Shown: positions 8,328-16,557 of the stretch, piece after piece
Numbering within the stretch: the first letter of the stretch is position 1
Layout: every line of letters starts with the position of its first letter
NCBI RefSeq assembly: GCF_916618955.1
Contig: NZ_OU745390.1
Span: forward strand, 1,612,001 to 1,676,000
Reading direction: 5' to 3'
DNA: 64,000 bases
Origin: Pseudomonas sp. Marseille-Q3773
GTDB lineage: Bacteria; Pseudomonadota; Gammaproteobacteria; Pseudomonadales; Pseudomonadaceae
Translations under genes and position numbers: made by a program
The notes under the pieces: generated by a model
What the model was told of the DNA's origin: nothing
The model's input: the letters and a program-made list of their open reading frames with translations, nothing else
Databases searched by the model: none

Positions 8328-10730
8328 TCAGGCGGTAGTGGGCTCCAGGGCTCGTGCTTTCGCACGCTTGGAACTGGGGAGGAGGAAACTGGCCAGTGCG
8401 GGGAGCAATACGAGCGCTCCGAGCATGTTCCAAAGGAACATGAATGCCAGCAGAATGCCCATGTCGGCTTGGAACTTGATGGCCGAGAAGGCCCAGGTTG
8501 CGACGCCTACGGCAAGGGTAAGGCCGGTTAACAGCACCACCTTGCCTGTGAACGTGAGGGCGGAATAAAACGCATCCGACAGATCATCACCCGCCCGCAT
8601 GCGGACCAGCGTTACCGACAGTATGTACAAGGCGTAATCCACGCCAATCCCAACCCCTAGCGCGATAACCGGCAGCGTCGCGACCTTCACGCCCATGCCC
8701 AGGGCCACCATCAATGCCTCTGCGAGCAGCGACGTCAACATCAATGGCAACACGGCCACCAGTACAGCGCGCCAGGATCGGAATGTCATGAAGCACAGCA
8801 GGATCACGGCGCCATAGACCAGGAAGAGCATGTTTCGCCATGCCTGCTTCACCACGATATTGGTGGCGGCATCTATGCCGGCGCTACCGCCCGCCAACTG
8901 GAAATGAACACCTTCGCCACTGTGGGCGGCAGCAAACCGTTCGACCGTGTCGACTACGTGCGTAAGCGTGTCTGCCTTGTGATCCTTGAGGTACACATAG
9001 ACGGTCAAGAGGTTGCACGCATCGTTATACAAGCCACGCGGGGCGCCTGCCGTGACAAAGTTGAGCATGGATTGGTTCTTGATCAACTCGAACCATTTGG
9101 CATTACCCTCGTTCAAACCGATAAGCACTTGCCGATTCAAACGTGCCAAAGAATTGGTCGACTCTACCCCCGGCAATTGCCGCAGCTGCCACTCCAATGC
9201 ATCAACCCTTTTGAGTACCTCGTAACCTGCGCAACTCCCACTGCCATCAGTTTCTACCATCACCGCAAACAGATCGCTGCTAGCGCCGAATCGCTGGTTC
9301 ATGAAGGCGACGTCACGGTTGTAGCGTGAGTCGTCACGCAGCTCGGGGGCACCAGGATCAAGATCACCGATCTTCAGGTGGCTGCTGCCCAACGCTCCCA
9401 AACCAGCCAACACCAGTGATGCAGCAAGCGCAAGCACTGCGCCGCGGCGTCGGGTGAAGCAATCCAGAAACCGCCACATCGGATGACGTGCGCCGCCCTC
9501 CTCCGCTCGCAGGCTACGTTTGGCCGCACGGGCGCTGACACCGGTAAAGGAAAGCAAAATCGGCAACAGGATCAGGTTGGTGAAAATCAAAACCGCAACA
9601 CCCAGGCTGGCAGCGACAGCCAGTTCCTGAATCACCTTGATATCAATGACCAACAGCACGGCAAAGCCGACCGCATCCGCCAGTAGCGCCGTAAGGCCGG
9701 CGAGAAACAGACGACGGAAGGTGAAGCGGGCAGCCACGTACTTGTGCGTTCCCCGGCCTATGTCCTGCATGATGCCGTTCATCTTCTGGGCGCCGTGACT
9801 CATACCGATGGCGAAGACCAGAAACGGCACCAGCATCGAATACGGGTCCAGGTCATAACCCAGAGTCTGGATCAGACCCAATTGCCAGATGACCGCGATG
9901 AGGGAACTGATGACCACCAGCCCTGTGCTGCGCACACAGCGGGTGTAGGAGAACACCATGGCACTTACGATCGTGACGGCGATGGCGAAGAATTTCAGGA
10001 CTTCGCGCAGACCCTCGATGAGGTCGCCCACGATTTTGGCAAATCCGGTAATGTGCAGCTCGACGTCGCCTTGTTGATAGCTGGATCGCAGCTCTTCAAG
10101 CTGCTTGGACAGCTTGGCGTAGTCTATGGGGGTGCCATCAGGCAATTGGCTCAGCAAGGGCACATAAAGCACGCTGGCGCTGCCATCAACGGCGACCAGT
10201 TGGCCAAGTTCACCGGATCGATCGACGTTCGCCCGCAATTGCTGAAGGCTGGTAAGCGAGCCGTCATAGCCGTCGGGAATGACCGGCCCACCTTCCATGC
10301 CCTCCTCGGTAACCCCTGTCCAACGGGTACTGGGTGTCCACAACGACTTCATGCCTGCCCGATCGACGCCGGGAATCAGAAACACCTGATCGTTGAGCTT
10401 ACGCAGCGTTTCCATGTACTCGGCGTTGTAGATGCTGCCTGAGCGGCTGACCACCCCAATGCGAATGGCGTTACCCAGACCACGTAGATCTTCCTGATGG
10501 CGCAGGTAGTTGGCAATGTAAGGGTGACCCGCCGGGATGGTCTTCTCAAAGCTCGCGTTAAGCTGCAAGCCCGTGGCCTTCCAACCCAGTAAAAGCGTCG
10601 TCAGCAGACACAGGACCACAACCCAGGCACGGTGATTGAAAAGCAGGCACTCGACCACGCTTCCGGATTTGCGATCAAACTCGGACAGGTTGGAAACGAC
10701 TGGAAAACGGGTGGATTCTGGCTGATGCAT
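8328..10730 (-). CDS. MMPL/RND-superfamily transporter
   Basis: An 800-residue inner-membrane protein with the two-repeat RND layout: one segment at about 33-53, a large periplasmic domain, a bundle of five or six segments at about 235-400, a second periplasmic domain, and a second bundle from about 630. The last bundle contains GVGIGVDYALYIL near 690-705, the Asp-Tyr proton-relay motif of MMPL proteins. Members move hydrophobic molecules (lipids, hopanoids, steroids). It lies nine bases after the YCF48-type gene. With DUF1302 and DUF1329 proteins, this pair recurs in proteobacterial loci for hydrophobic substrates, so import or export of the locus substrate is the likely job. Confidence 0.85.
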   Translation of the reverse strand: MHQPESTRFPVVSNLSEFDRKSGSVVECLLFNHRAWVVVLCLLTTLLLGWKATGLQLNASFEKTIPAGHPYIANYLRHQEDLRGLGNAIRIGVVSRSGSIYNAEYMETLRKLNDQVFLIPGVDRAGMKSLWTPSTRWTGVTEEGMEGGPVIPDGYDGSLTSLQQLRANVDRSGELGQLVAVDGSASVLYVPLLSQLPDGTPIDYAKLSKQLEELRSSYQQGDVELHITGFAKIVGDLIEGLREVLKFFAIAVTIVSAMVFSYTRCVRSTGLVVISSLIAVIWQLGLIQTLGYDLDPYSMLVPFLVFAIGMSHGAQKMNGIMQDIGRGTHKYVAARFTFRRLFLAGLTALLADAVGFAVLLVIDIKVIQELAVAASLGVAVLIFTNLILLPILLSFTGVSARAAKRSLRAEEGGARHPMWRFLDCFTRRRGAVLALAASLVLAGLGALGSSHLKIGDLDPGAPELRDDSRYNRDVAFMNQRFGASSDLFAVMVETDGSGSCAGYEVLKRVDALEWQLRQLPGVESTNSLARLNRQVLIGLNEGNAKWFELIKNQSMLNFVTAGAPRGLYNDACNLLTVYVYLKDHKADTLTHVVDTVERFAAAHSGEGVHFQLAGGSAGIDAATNIVVKQAWRNMLFLVYGAVILLCFMTFRSWRAVLVAVLPLMLTSLLAEALMVALGMGVKVATLPVIALGVGIGVDYALYILSVTLVRMRAGDDLSDAFYSALTFTGKVVLLTGLTLAVGVATWAFSAIKFQADMGILLAFMFLWNMLGALVLLPALASFLLPSSKRAKARALEPTTA

Positions 10731-10739
10731 GGCAAACCT

Positions 10740-11855
10740 CTACTGTTCGGCTTTTGCAGTCGCTGCGGTTCGGACTATGCCTTGGAGGCTGCCTACGAGC
10801 AGCTCGCCATCGGCGACGCGAACCATGCTGGTAGGAGCAGCCACAGCAACCTCAGCGAGAGGAGACATCAGGCTTTCATCGGGCCCCTTGCTAACTAGCA
10901 GTTGCCCGGTCTGGTTGAGCAGCAACACGCGGCCATCAGGCTGAAGTTGGCTCGCAACGACTGAAACAGGATGGGGAAGCTCCAGCCGGGACCAGGTGTT
11001 GCCATGGTCACTGGAGCGGAAGGCGTTGCCGCGCAAGCCGGCAATGACTACCCCGTCGTTACGAGCGGTTACTGTGAAGTAGCTGCCCTGATAGGGCGTG
11101 GCCAACCGGACGAATGTGGCCCCGTTGTTCTTCGAATGAAAAACCCGTCCTTCTTCGCCAGCGATGTAGAGCTCGTTTCTGCTTCCTGCGATGGCGTACA
11201 GATGGCGCGCGCCTGGATTGTCGAGCCGCGCGGAATAGGACCGCCACGTTTGCCCGCCATCCGCCGTTTGCATGATCAGGTTGAAGGCACCGATGGCGAA
11301 ACCATGCCGCTCATCAGCGAAGTAAACGTCAAGGAAAGGCTTGTCAGGACCGTCGTCAAGCAGACGCTGAGCGTTGATCAAAGCTGTGTCCCTGGAAGGC
11401 CCCGCTTCCAGGGCCATTGCTTCCTCGCGGACCAGTTGTGCGGCCTGCTCGCCGCGCAACTGCACCGACCAAGTCCGCCCTCCATCATCGCTGTGCAAAA
11501 TGCTGCCAAAGTGTCCAACTGCCCAGCCGTGCTCCGGCGTGGGGAAATGCACGGCAGTAAGCGTTACGCTGACGGGTACCTTGGCCTGACGCCAGTTGCT
11601 CCCACCGTCGTCGGAGTACAGGATCAACCCGCGCTCACCTACAGCCACTAGCCGTTTGCCCGTATCCTGCAAAGCGAGGATGGCCGCTTGGGAATACGAC
11701 TGCACCGCTAACGCGGGCCGGCTGTCGGCGTCAGCCATGAGCGTAGCGGCCGGAGAGCCCCCGCCGAAGGCCGCGCCCAGTACCACCAACGAAATGGCTA
11801 ATACTTGGCGCGTGCAGCCGCGACGGCGGGCGCCGCTTGACGAATTGAGTTGCAT
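10740..11855 (-). CDS. secreted YCF48/BNR-repeat beta-propeller protein
   Basis: A 371-residue protein with an N-terminal signal (about 1-38, ending near SPAA) and at least five BNR/Asp-box repeats: YSDDGGSNW, HSDDGGRTW, QTADGGQTW, HSKNNGATF and RSSDHGNTW. It is a predicted periplasmic six- or seven-bladed propeller of the HCF136/YCF48 type. Such proteins are regular partners of MMPL transporters next to DUF1302/DUF1329 genes and are probably assembly factors or ligand-binding adaptors; none of this is proven here. The start at 11855 has only a weak GAGA element upstream. Confidence 0.78.
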   Translation of the reverse strand: MQLNSSSGARRRGCTRQVLAISLVVLGAAFGGGSPAATLMADADSRPALAVQSYSQAAILALQDTGKRLVAVGERGLILYSDDGGSNWRQAKVPVSVTLTAVHFPTPEHGWAVGHFGSILHSDDGGRTWSVQLRGEQAAQLVREEAMALEAGPSRDTALINAQRLLDDGPDKPFLDVYFADERHGFAIGAFNLIMQTADGGQTWRSYSARLDNPGARHLYAIAGSRNELYIAGEEGRVFHSKNNGATFVRLATPYQGSYFTVTARNDGVVIAGLRGNAFRSSDHGNTWSRLELPHPVSVVASQLQPDGRVLLLNQTGQLLVSKGPDESLMSPLAEVAVAAPTSMVRVADGELLVGSLQGIVRTAATAKAEQ

Positions 11856-11905
11856 GGCGCTGTCTCTTGTATTTGTTTTGACGAATGATGCGCGGTGCTG
11901 CAGGG

Positions 11906-12664
11906 TCAGAAGATCGTGCCGCCGTCGGCGTTGAACACCTGCCCGGTCATGAAGCCGGCTTCCTCGGAAACGACAAATGCAAGCAGTCCGCAGAGATCTG
12001 CAGGTACGCCGTTGCGCTTGATGAGTTGCTGTTGTCGTACTGCCTCGAATAACGCAGGGGGCAGATTGCGTTCGGAGGCAGCGGTACGGGTCAGGCCCGG
12101 TGAGATGGCGTTTACCGTGATCCCTTGTGGGCCCAGCTCCGCTGCAAGTGCACGGACCAGGCCGATGCCTGCCATCTTAGTGGTGATATAGCCGGTAAAA
12201 TCAGGCATGGGATTTCCCACCGTGCTCGAGGCGATCTGCACGATGCGGCCATACCCGCGGCTCGCCATATCCTTGGCAAAGTGCTGGGCCAAGAGGAAAG
12301 AGGCCTCGACATTGACCGCCTGGAAGCGACGGAAGGTGTCCAGCGTCAACGCTTCGAAAGGTATCAACGGCATGAACGCGGCGTTGTTGACCAGAATGTC
12401 GCAGCGCCCGAAGCGTTCCAGGACGTGGCAACCGAACGCTTGCACGGCCTGCGCGTCAGCCAGGTCGAAACTTTCCGAATAGACATCTGCACCCAGTTCG
12501 CGTGCTGCTGTCGCTGTGTCTTCGGGCAATTGCAAATCGGCAAGGGCGAGACGATATCCTTCCTTGGCCAGGCGACAGGCGAAATGGAAACCTAATGCGC
12601 CACCGGCGCCGGTGAGCACTGCGACGCGGCGTGGGTCAGAATTCTGCACGATAGTTGTCCTCAT
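11906..12664 (-). CDS. SDR-family oxidoreductase, intact
   Basis: A 252-residue classical SDR. It has TGAGGALG near the N-terminus, NNAAF, QIASSTVG with the catalytic Ser, an intact YITTK catalytic pair, AISPGLTRT and the C-terminal NADGGTIF. It is the only one of the three SDRs in this locus with both catalytic residues present. I prefer ATG 12664 (MRTTIVQN) to an in-frame ATG 20 codons upstream because the extra residues look unlike an SDR. A CA motif overlaps this ATG. It is the first gene after the terminator at 12.8 kb, so it probably has its own promoter. Confidence 0.8.
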   Translation of the reverse strand: MRTTIVQNSDPRRVAVLTGAGGALGFHFACRLAKEGYRLALADLQLPEDTATAARELGADVYSESFDLADAQAVQAFGCHVLERFGRCDILVNNAAFMPLIPFEALTLDTFRRFQAVNVEASFLLAQHFAKDMASRGYGRIVQIASSTVGNPMPDFTGYITTKMAGIGLVRALAAELGPQGITVNAISPGLTRTAASERNLPPALFEAVRQQQLIKRNGVPADLCGLLAFVVSEEAGFMTGQVFNADGGTIF

Positions 12665-12671
12665 TGTTCTT
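12664..12671 (-). promoter_or_regulatory. CA motif overlapping the SDR start
   Basis: AAGAACAA on the minus strand, in the context ACAACAAGAACAATG, so the last A is the first base of the start codon. It matches AANAANAA and there is no clear Shine-Dalgarno, so Hfq binding here would directly cover the initiation site. Confidence 0.42.
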
Positions 12672-12790
12672 GTTGTCGATGGGTCTCTGCCCTGTTGAAA
12701 CGAACATATCGCCCTACAACTCATTCGAGAAATTGTTTGTTGGCATCCGTGGTATCCACGAAACGGATGGGAGGCCGGATGCCGCCCAAA

Positions 12791-12823
12791 AACGAACGCT
12801 CCTCCAGTTACCTGGAGGAGCGT
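12791..12823 (-). terminator. rho-independent terminator after the monooxygenase gene
   Basis: A perfect 11-bp stem (CGCTCCTCCAG / CTGGAGGAGCG, 12797-12822) with a four-base loop, extended by one A-T pair. Reading leftward it is followed by TTCGTTTTTG. It lies 35 bp beyond the monooxygenase stop and divides the leftward genes into two transcription units. Confidence 0.8.
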
Positions 12824-12857
12824 CAGTCAACGCAGCGAGGGGGTATCCAGCAAACGC

Positions 12858-13991
12858 TCAGATCGGTGCGCGCAAAGCCTGTTGAGCGTCAATCATCACC
12901 TGGGTGTGATCTTGCAGCGACCCACCTTCCTGCTCGATCTGCCCGAGCGTTGCGGACGCCCGAACGACCAAACTGGCCCGGTCGAAGTGTCGTCCAGCAT
13001 AGGCAGTGAGAGCGCCTTCCAGCGAATGGCGTCTGGCAATCTCCTCGGCAAGCACGATCGCACCTTCCACTGCAATACCAGCCCCCGATGCCAGATGCGG
13101 GGTAGTGGCATGTATCGCATCGCCAAGCAGCACAATACGCCCGCGGTGCCACGGCGCGGGCATCATGTGCCCGGCCAACGGGCGATAGAGCAGGCGGTGA
13201 TTTGCCAGGGATCCATCTAGAATTCCTTCCCGTATTTCCGCCACCTGGCCGCCAAACTCCTCAAGCAGTTCCGCCAATTTTCCGGGCCAGAATTCCGGTT
13301 CGATGAAATCCATTCCCTGACGTTTGTCGAGCACGAACAGATAACATTCGGTGTCGCTGATGGGATTGACGCCGGCCTTGGTAGTGCGCCCCATGTACAC
13401 GGTTGAATGCTCGCGTTTACGCGGTACCACTGCACGCCATGACCCTTGCCCTGTGAAACGTGGTCCTGGAAAGTCGGGCATGATCAACTTGCGAACCGCC
13501 GAGTTGATACCGTCTGCGCCGACAACGAGATCGAATTGGCCAATGCTACCGTCGCTAAATTGTACTTTGACCCCTGAATCGTCCTGCTCCATGTGCTCGA
13601 ACGTCTGTCCAAGTCGAACACGCACACCCGTACGCGCTGTTGCCCGGGCGAGAATACCGGCAAGCACGGGTCGCAAGATGCCTGCTGCACCGGGGAGGTC
13701 TTCGGCACCCGGAATCGGTAGCATAGGAACCGTACGCGTCAGATTGCCATCGGCATCGCAAATATCGATTGCACGCCAGTTCCCGCCCTCGCGCAGCACT
13801 TCGTCTACCACACCGATCTGTTTCAATGCACGCAACGTGGGACCGCTGATGGTGATACCGGCACCGTCTGGTGCCCAGTTGGGGTTGACCTCCAATAGTT
13901 CAACATCAATGCCTTGCTTGCTCAGTTCGATGGCAGCGCACATGCCACCGATGCCTCCGCCAATAATGAGCGCTCGTTGAATTAGTGCCAT
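12858..13991 (-). CDS. FAD-dependent aromatic monooxygenase, salicylate-hydroxylase-like
   Basis: A 377-residue class A flavoprotein monooxygenase. It has the FAD motif GGGIGG (11-16), the NADPH/FAD motif GADGINSAVR in the middle, and LLGDAIHATTPHLASGAG near residue 290. Length and motifs match salicylate, 3-hydroxybenzoate and related ring hydroxylases. I chose ATG 13991, preceded by AGGAGAGGCATC, over an in-frame ATG ten codons upstream. With the extradiol dioxygenase and the C-C hydrolase encoded just upstream in the same unit, it would hydroxylate a phenolic ring to create the diol that is then cleaved. Substrate unknown. Confidence 0.85.
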   Translation of the reverse strand: MALIQRALIIGGGIGGMCAAIELSKQGIDVELLEVNPNWAPDGAGITISGPTLRALKQIGVVDEVLREGGNWRAIDICDADGNLTRTVPMLPIPGAEDLPGAAGILRPVLAGILARATARTGVRVRLGQTFEHMEQDDSGVKVQFSDGSIGQFDLVVGADGINSAVRKLIMPDFPGPRFTGQGSWRAVVPRKREHSTVYMGRTTKAGVNPISDTECYLFVLDKRQGMDFIEPEFWPGKLAELLEEFGGQVAEIREGILDGSLANHRLLYRPLAGHMMPAPWHRGRIVLLGDAIHATTPHLASGAGIAVEGAIVLAEEIARRHSLEGALTAYAGRHFDRASLVVRASATLGQIEQEGGSLQDHTQVMIDAQQALRAPI

Positions 13992-14025
13992 GATGCCTCT
14001 CCTGGGATGCCACATGCCCACCGTT

Positions 14026-15189
14026 TCATTCAGTGGTCCCCCCCAAACGTTCTGCCAACCAGTCAGCGATCATCGCGCCGGCATTATTCGGGTTATCCAG
14101 GGAACTGTGTTCCACGCCGCCCTCTCGCTGCGTGAAGACGATGAGTTCCTTGTCTGGACTGTTGATCAATTGATCGAATGTCTGGTGGGCATAGCGCAGC
14201 GGAATCTGCCGGTCGTTTTCGCCATGCGTCACCAGGAAAGGCACCCGGATGCGGTGCAGGACGCCTTCTAGATGCATGTGTTCGGCTTTGGCGAAGAAGT
14301 CGTCCAGATCTTGCGCACCGAATACCCATTGCACGTGTTTCCAGTAATGAGGCACAGGGTTTTCGCCTTCACGCTTCAGGCGTGCCTGCTGCACAGCTCT
14401 CCAATCGTGGTTGGCCCCCCATACCGCGCCGCAAGCGAAACGGGGTTCGAAAGCCACCGCGCGTGGGCAGTAATATCCGCCGAGCGAGACCCCCAAGGCT
14501 GCGATGCGTTGCGGGTCGACCTGCGGATGCGATTCCAGCCAGTCCACGATCGGGCTCGCCCAGCGTTCGGTGTCATGTATCGCTGTCAAACCGTGCAATC
14601 GGAGCGCTTCACCGGTCCCGGGCTGGTCGATGAACAAGGCCGACAACCCGCGTTCAGCGAATTGAGTACCCATGACGCTTTGTTGAAGCATCTCTTTGGT
14701 ACTGTCGAGACCATTCATGATCACCACGATCGGCGCGCGGGTGTTTTCCGCCAAATCCTTGGCTTTCACGTACAGCGCACTGATCACGGTGTCAGCATAC
14801 GGAATTTCGACCCGTTGACAGTTCTCGTGGCGCAGCTGTCTGCTTTGCTCGAACAGCTCCAACGCACGTTGGTAGGTGGCCAGGCGATGCTCCTCGCCTT
14901 GTGCCTGCATACGTTCAGCGATGGTGTAATAAAGTGCTGCGCGTGCCAGCTTGTCGCCGGCCGAGCGTTTGCGACGACGTGCCAGATCGGCGTTTGCCAG
15001 TTCAATCAATTGATCGCCGCCGGTTTTCCAGGCACGAAAGAATGCCTCGGTCCCCGGGTCGTCGCCCGCCATGGCAGCTTCCAATAAAGGAGCACACATC
15101 GCGTCCACCTCGCCGATATTGCCGCCGTGGGTCAGGGCAATCATCGTGGAGAGGCTCCATACATAATTGGTAGGGAAATACTGGAACAT
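14026..15189 (-). CDS. alpha/beta hydrolase, FrsA / dihydroxypseudooxynicotine hydrolase-like
   Basis: A 387-residue hydrolase with an N-terminal helical domain (about 1-125) and a C-terminal alpha/beta domain. The probable triad is Ser235 (GVSLGG), Asp326 (HGENDRQIP) and His361 (VEHSSLD). NGLDSTKE (159-166) resembles the GLESTKE element of 2,6-dihydroxypseudooxynicotine hydrolase, an enzyme that cuts a C-C bond next to a dihydroxylated ring; here Asp replaces the first Glu. The domain order also matches FrsA. A retro-Claisen-type cleavage of an aryl ketone or ring-cleavage product fits the neighbours (Rieske protein, extradiol dioxygenase, ring hydroxylase). Confidence 0.8.
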   Translation of the reverse strand: MFQYFPTNYVWSLSTMIALTHGGNIGEVDAMCAPLLEAAMAGDDPGTEAFFRAWKTGGDQLIELANADLARRRKRSAGDKLARAALYYTIAERMQAQGEEHRLATYQRALELFEQSRQLRHENCQRVEIPYADTVISALYVKAKDLAENTRAPIVVIMNGLDSTKEMLQQSVMGTQFAERGLSALFIDQPGTGEALRLHGLTAIHDTERWASPIVDWLESHPQVDPQRIAALGVSLGGYYCPRAVAFEPRFACGAVWGANHDWRAVQQARLKREGENPVPHYWKHVQWVFGAQDLDDFFAKAEHMHLEGVLHRIRVPFLVTHGENDRQIPLRYAHQTFDQLINSPDKELIVFTQREGGVEHSSLDNPNNAGAMIADWLAERLGGTTE

Positions 15190-15208
15190 GGAATGACCTG
15201 CCTTGAAA

Positions 15209-15592
15209 TCAGGAATGCGAAGTACCGCGCCGCTGCGAACCAGCCACGCTCGGTAAGTTCTGGGAAATCCATACCGTGCCGTCGGCAGCCACGCGCGACG
15301 GTACGGGTGTCAGGTGCTCGCCAATGCAAGGCCCGGCGAAGCAGCGTCCCGCGCGTATATCGAAATGCGCCGAGTGCGCGAAACAGACGATGTGCTGGTT
15401 GTCCCCTGACAGAAACTTGTCCTGCCGGTAATCCAGAGGGCGATGGTTGTGCGGACAATCATTCAGCCAAACGAAAATCTCGTTGCCTTGGCGCACTGCG
15501 AAAACTCGATCATCTCGACCTTCACGCAGCAGACCTCGGGCGCCGCCATCTGGAACGTCCTCAAGCCGGCAGAGAAGCTGTTCTTCGGACAT
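15209..15592 (-). CDS. Rieske [2Fe-2S] protein
   Basis: A 127-residue single-domain Rieske protein. Cluster ligands are Cys46-P-His48 and Cys70-F-A-His73, with a 21-residue gap that is a little longer than usual. There is no membrane segment or signal, so it is a soluble ferredoxin-like electron carrier. I chose ATG 15592; a GTG seven codons upstream overlaps the dioxygenase stop and is an alternative. It lies ten bases after the extradiol dioxygenase. Extradiol enzymes do not need a redox partner for turnover, but some use a ferredoxin to re-reduce oxidised iron (as XylT does for XylE); that may be its role. Confidence 0.82.
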   Translation of the reverse strand: MSEEQLLCRLEDVPDGGARGLLREGRDDRVFAVRQGNEIFVWLNDCPHNHRPLDYRQDKFLSGDNQHIVCFAHSAHFDIRAGRCFAGPCIGEHLTPVPSRVAADGTVWISQNLPSVAGSQRRGTSHS

Positions 15593-15602
15593 GGCTGGCT
15601 GC

Positions 15603-16535
15603 TCACTCACCTGGCGCCCATTTGTCGATGGCGTCGAAGAGGAAGATCTGCGAGTTGTCCGAACCAGGGTCCATGGCCCGAGCCACCCACTCTTCGTCAT
15701 GCAAGTCCATATCGGCATCCATTTCCATCACGGCGCCAAACGGGCTGTTGAAATACCAGAAGTAGTTGCTGCCCATGATGTGGCGGCCAGGCCCCCAGAA
15801 GCTGCGGTAGCCTTTCTTGACGAAGCGCCAGCCCTGTTGCAACACCTCTCCAGCCGATCCGAGATGGAAGGTGAAGTGGTTGCACCCGACCATATGGTCG
15901 TTCTGGCTCTCGATCATGAACAGCGTGTGATGATCAAGCGTGCCGGCCGGTCGCATGAATGGCCCCAAGTGGTTGAAACGGTCGGTGACGACGAAGCCCA
16001 ATCGACTGTAGAAAGCCTCTGCTTTTTCCGCGTTTGGAACGAAGTACACGACATGAGACAACGAGCGAGGCTCAATCAGCGCATCCGGTTGCGCCGCGCA
16101 GACATTGGGCGCCCTTCCCGGGGCTTGGCCGGGTACGTTGAACCCAAGGTGGGGAGCCTCGATCGGCTGGCGCTGCGTGACCATGAAGCCGACACCAAAG
16201 CCTGCGTCATCGATGCAGTGCAGACTGCCATCCGCGTCTACCCGCACTTCCCGATCCCGGCCCAATTCATCGCGGATCTGCGCCAGTGTGGCGTGATCGG
16301 CTACGCCATACAGGGTTTCACGCAACGAAGGCGACGCGGCCCCCGGTGGCAAAGGCGGCAAGCCGGCTGCATCGCTGGGCCGCACGATCAAACCGGTGCC
16401 ATCCAGCGCGACATAAACTCCGCCCTTGAGTGGCTCGTATTCACGCACCCGCAGACCATAATCCACCAGATACTGGTGCGCGCCCTCCAGGTCATCGACG
16501 CCGAAGACCAGATATTCAAGGCCAACAATATTCAT
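15603..16535 (-). CDS. two-domain type I extradiol dioxygenase (VOC)
   Basis: A 310-residue two-module VOC protein, the size of 2,3-dihydroxybiphenyl 1,2-dioxygenase. The C-terminal domain has a complete 2-His-1-carboxylate iron site: His161 (SLSHVVYF), His220 (GCNHFTFHL) and Glu271 (AVMEMD), with gaps of 59 and 51 residues, close to those in BphC. His202/His203 and Tyr/Trp residues near 258-261 would line the pocket. It should cleave a catecholic ring next to the diol. ATG 16535 is preceded by AGGAGAATTTGC. The class is well supported; the substrate is unknown. Confidence 0.85.
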   Translation of the reverse strand: MNIVGLEYLVFGVDDLEGAHQYLVDYGLRVREYEPLKGGVYVALDGTGLIVRPSDAAGLPPLPPGAASPSLRETLYGVADHATLAQIRDELGRDREVRVDADGSLHCIDDAGFGVGFMVTQRQPIEAPHLGFNVPGQAPGRAPNVCAAQPDALIEPRSLSHVVYFVPNAEKAEAFYSRLGFVVTDRFNHLGPFMRPAGTLDHHTLFMIESQNDHMVGCNHFTFHLGSAGEVLQQGWRFVKKGYRSFWGPGRHIMGSNYFWYFNSPFGAVMEMDADMDLHDEEWVARAMDPGSDNSQIFLFDAIDKWAPGE

Positions 16536-16557
16536 GCAAATTCTCCTATCGATTGGC

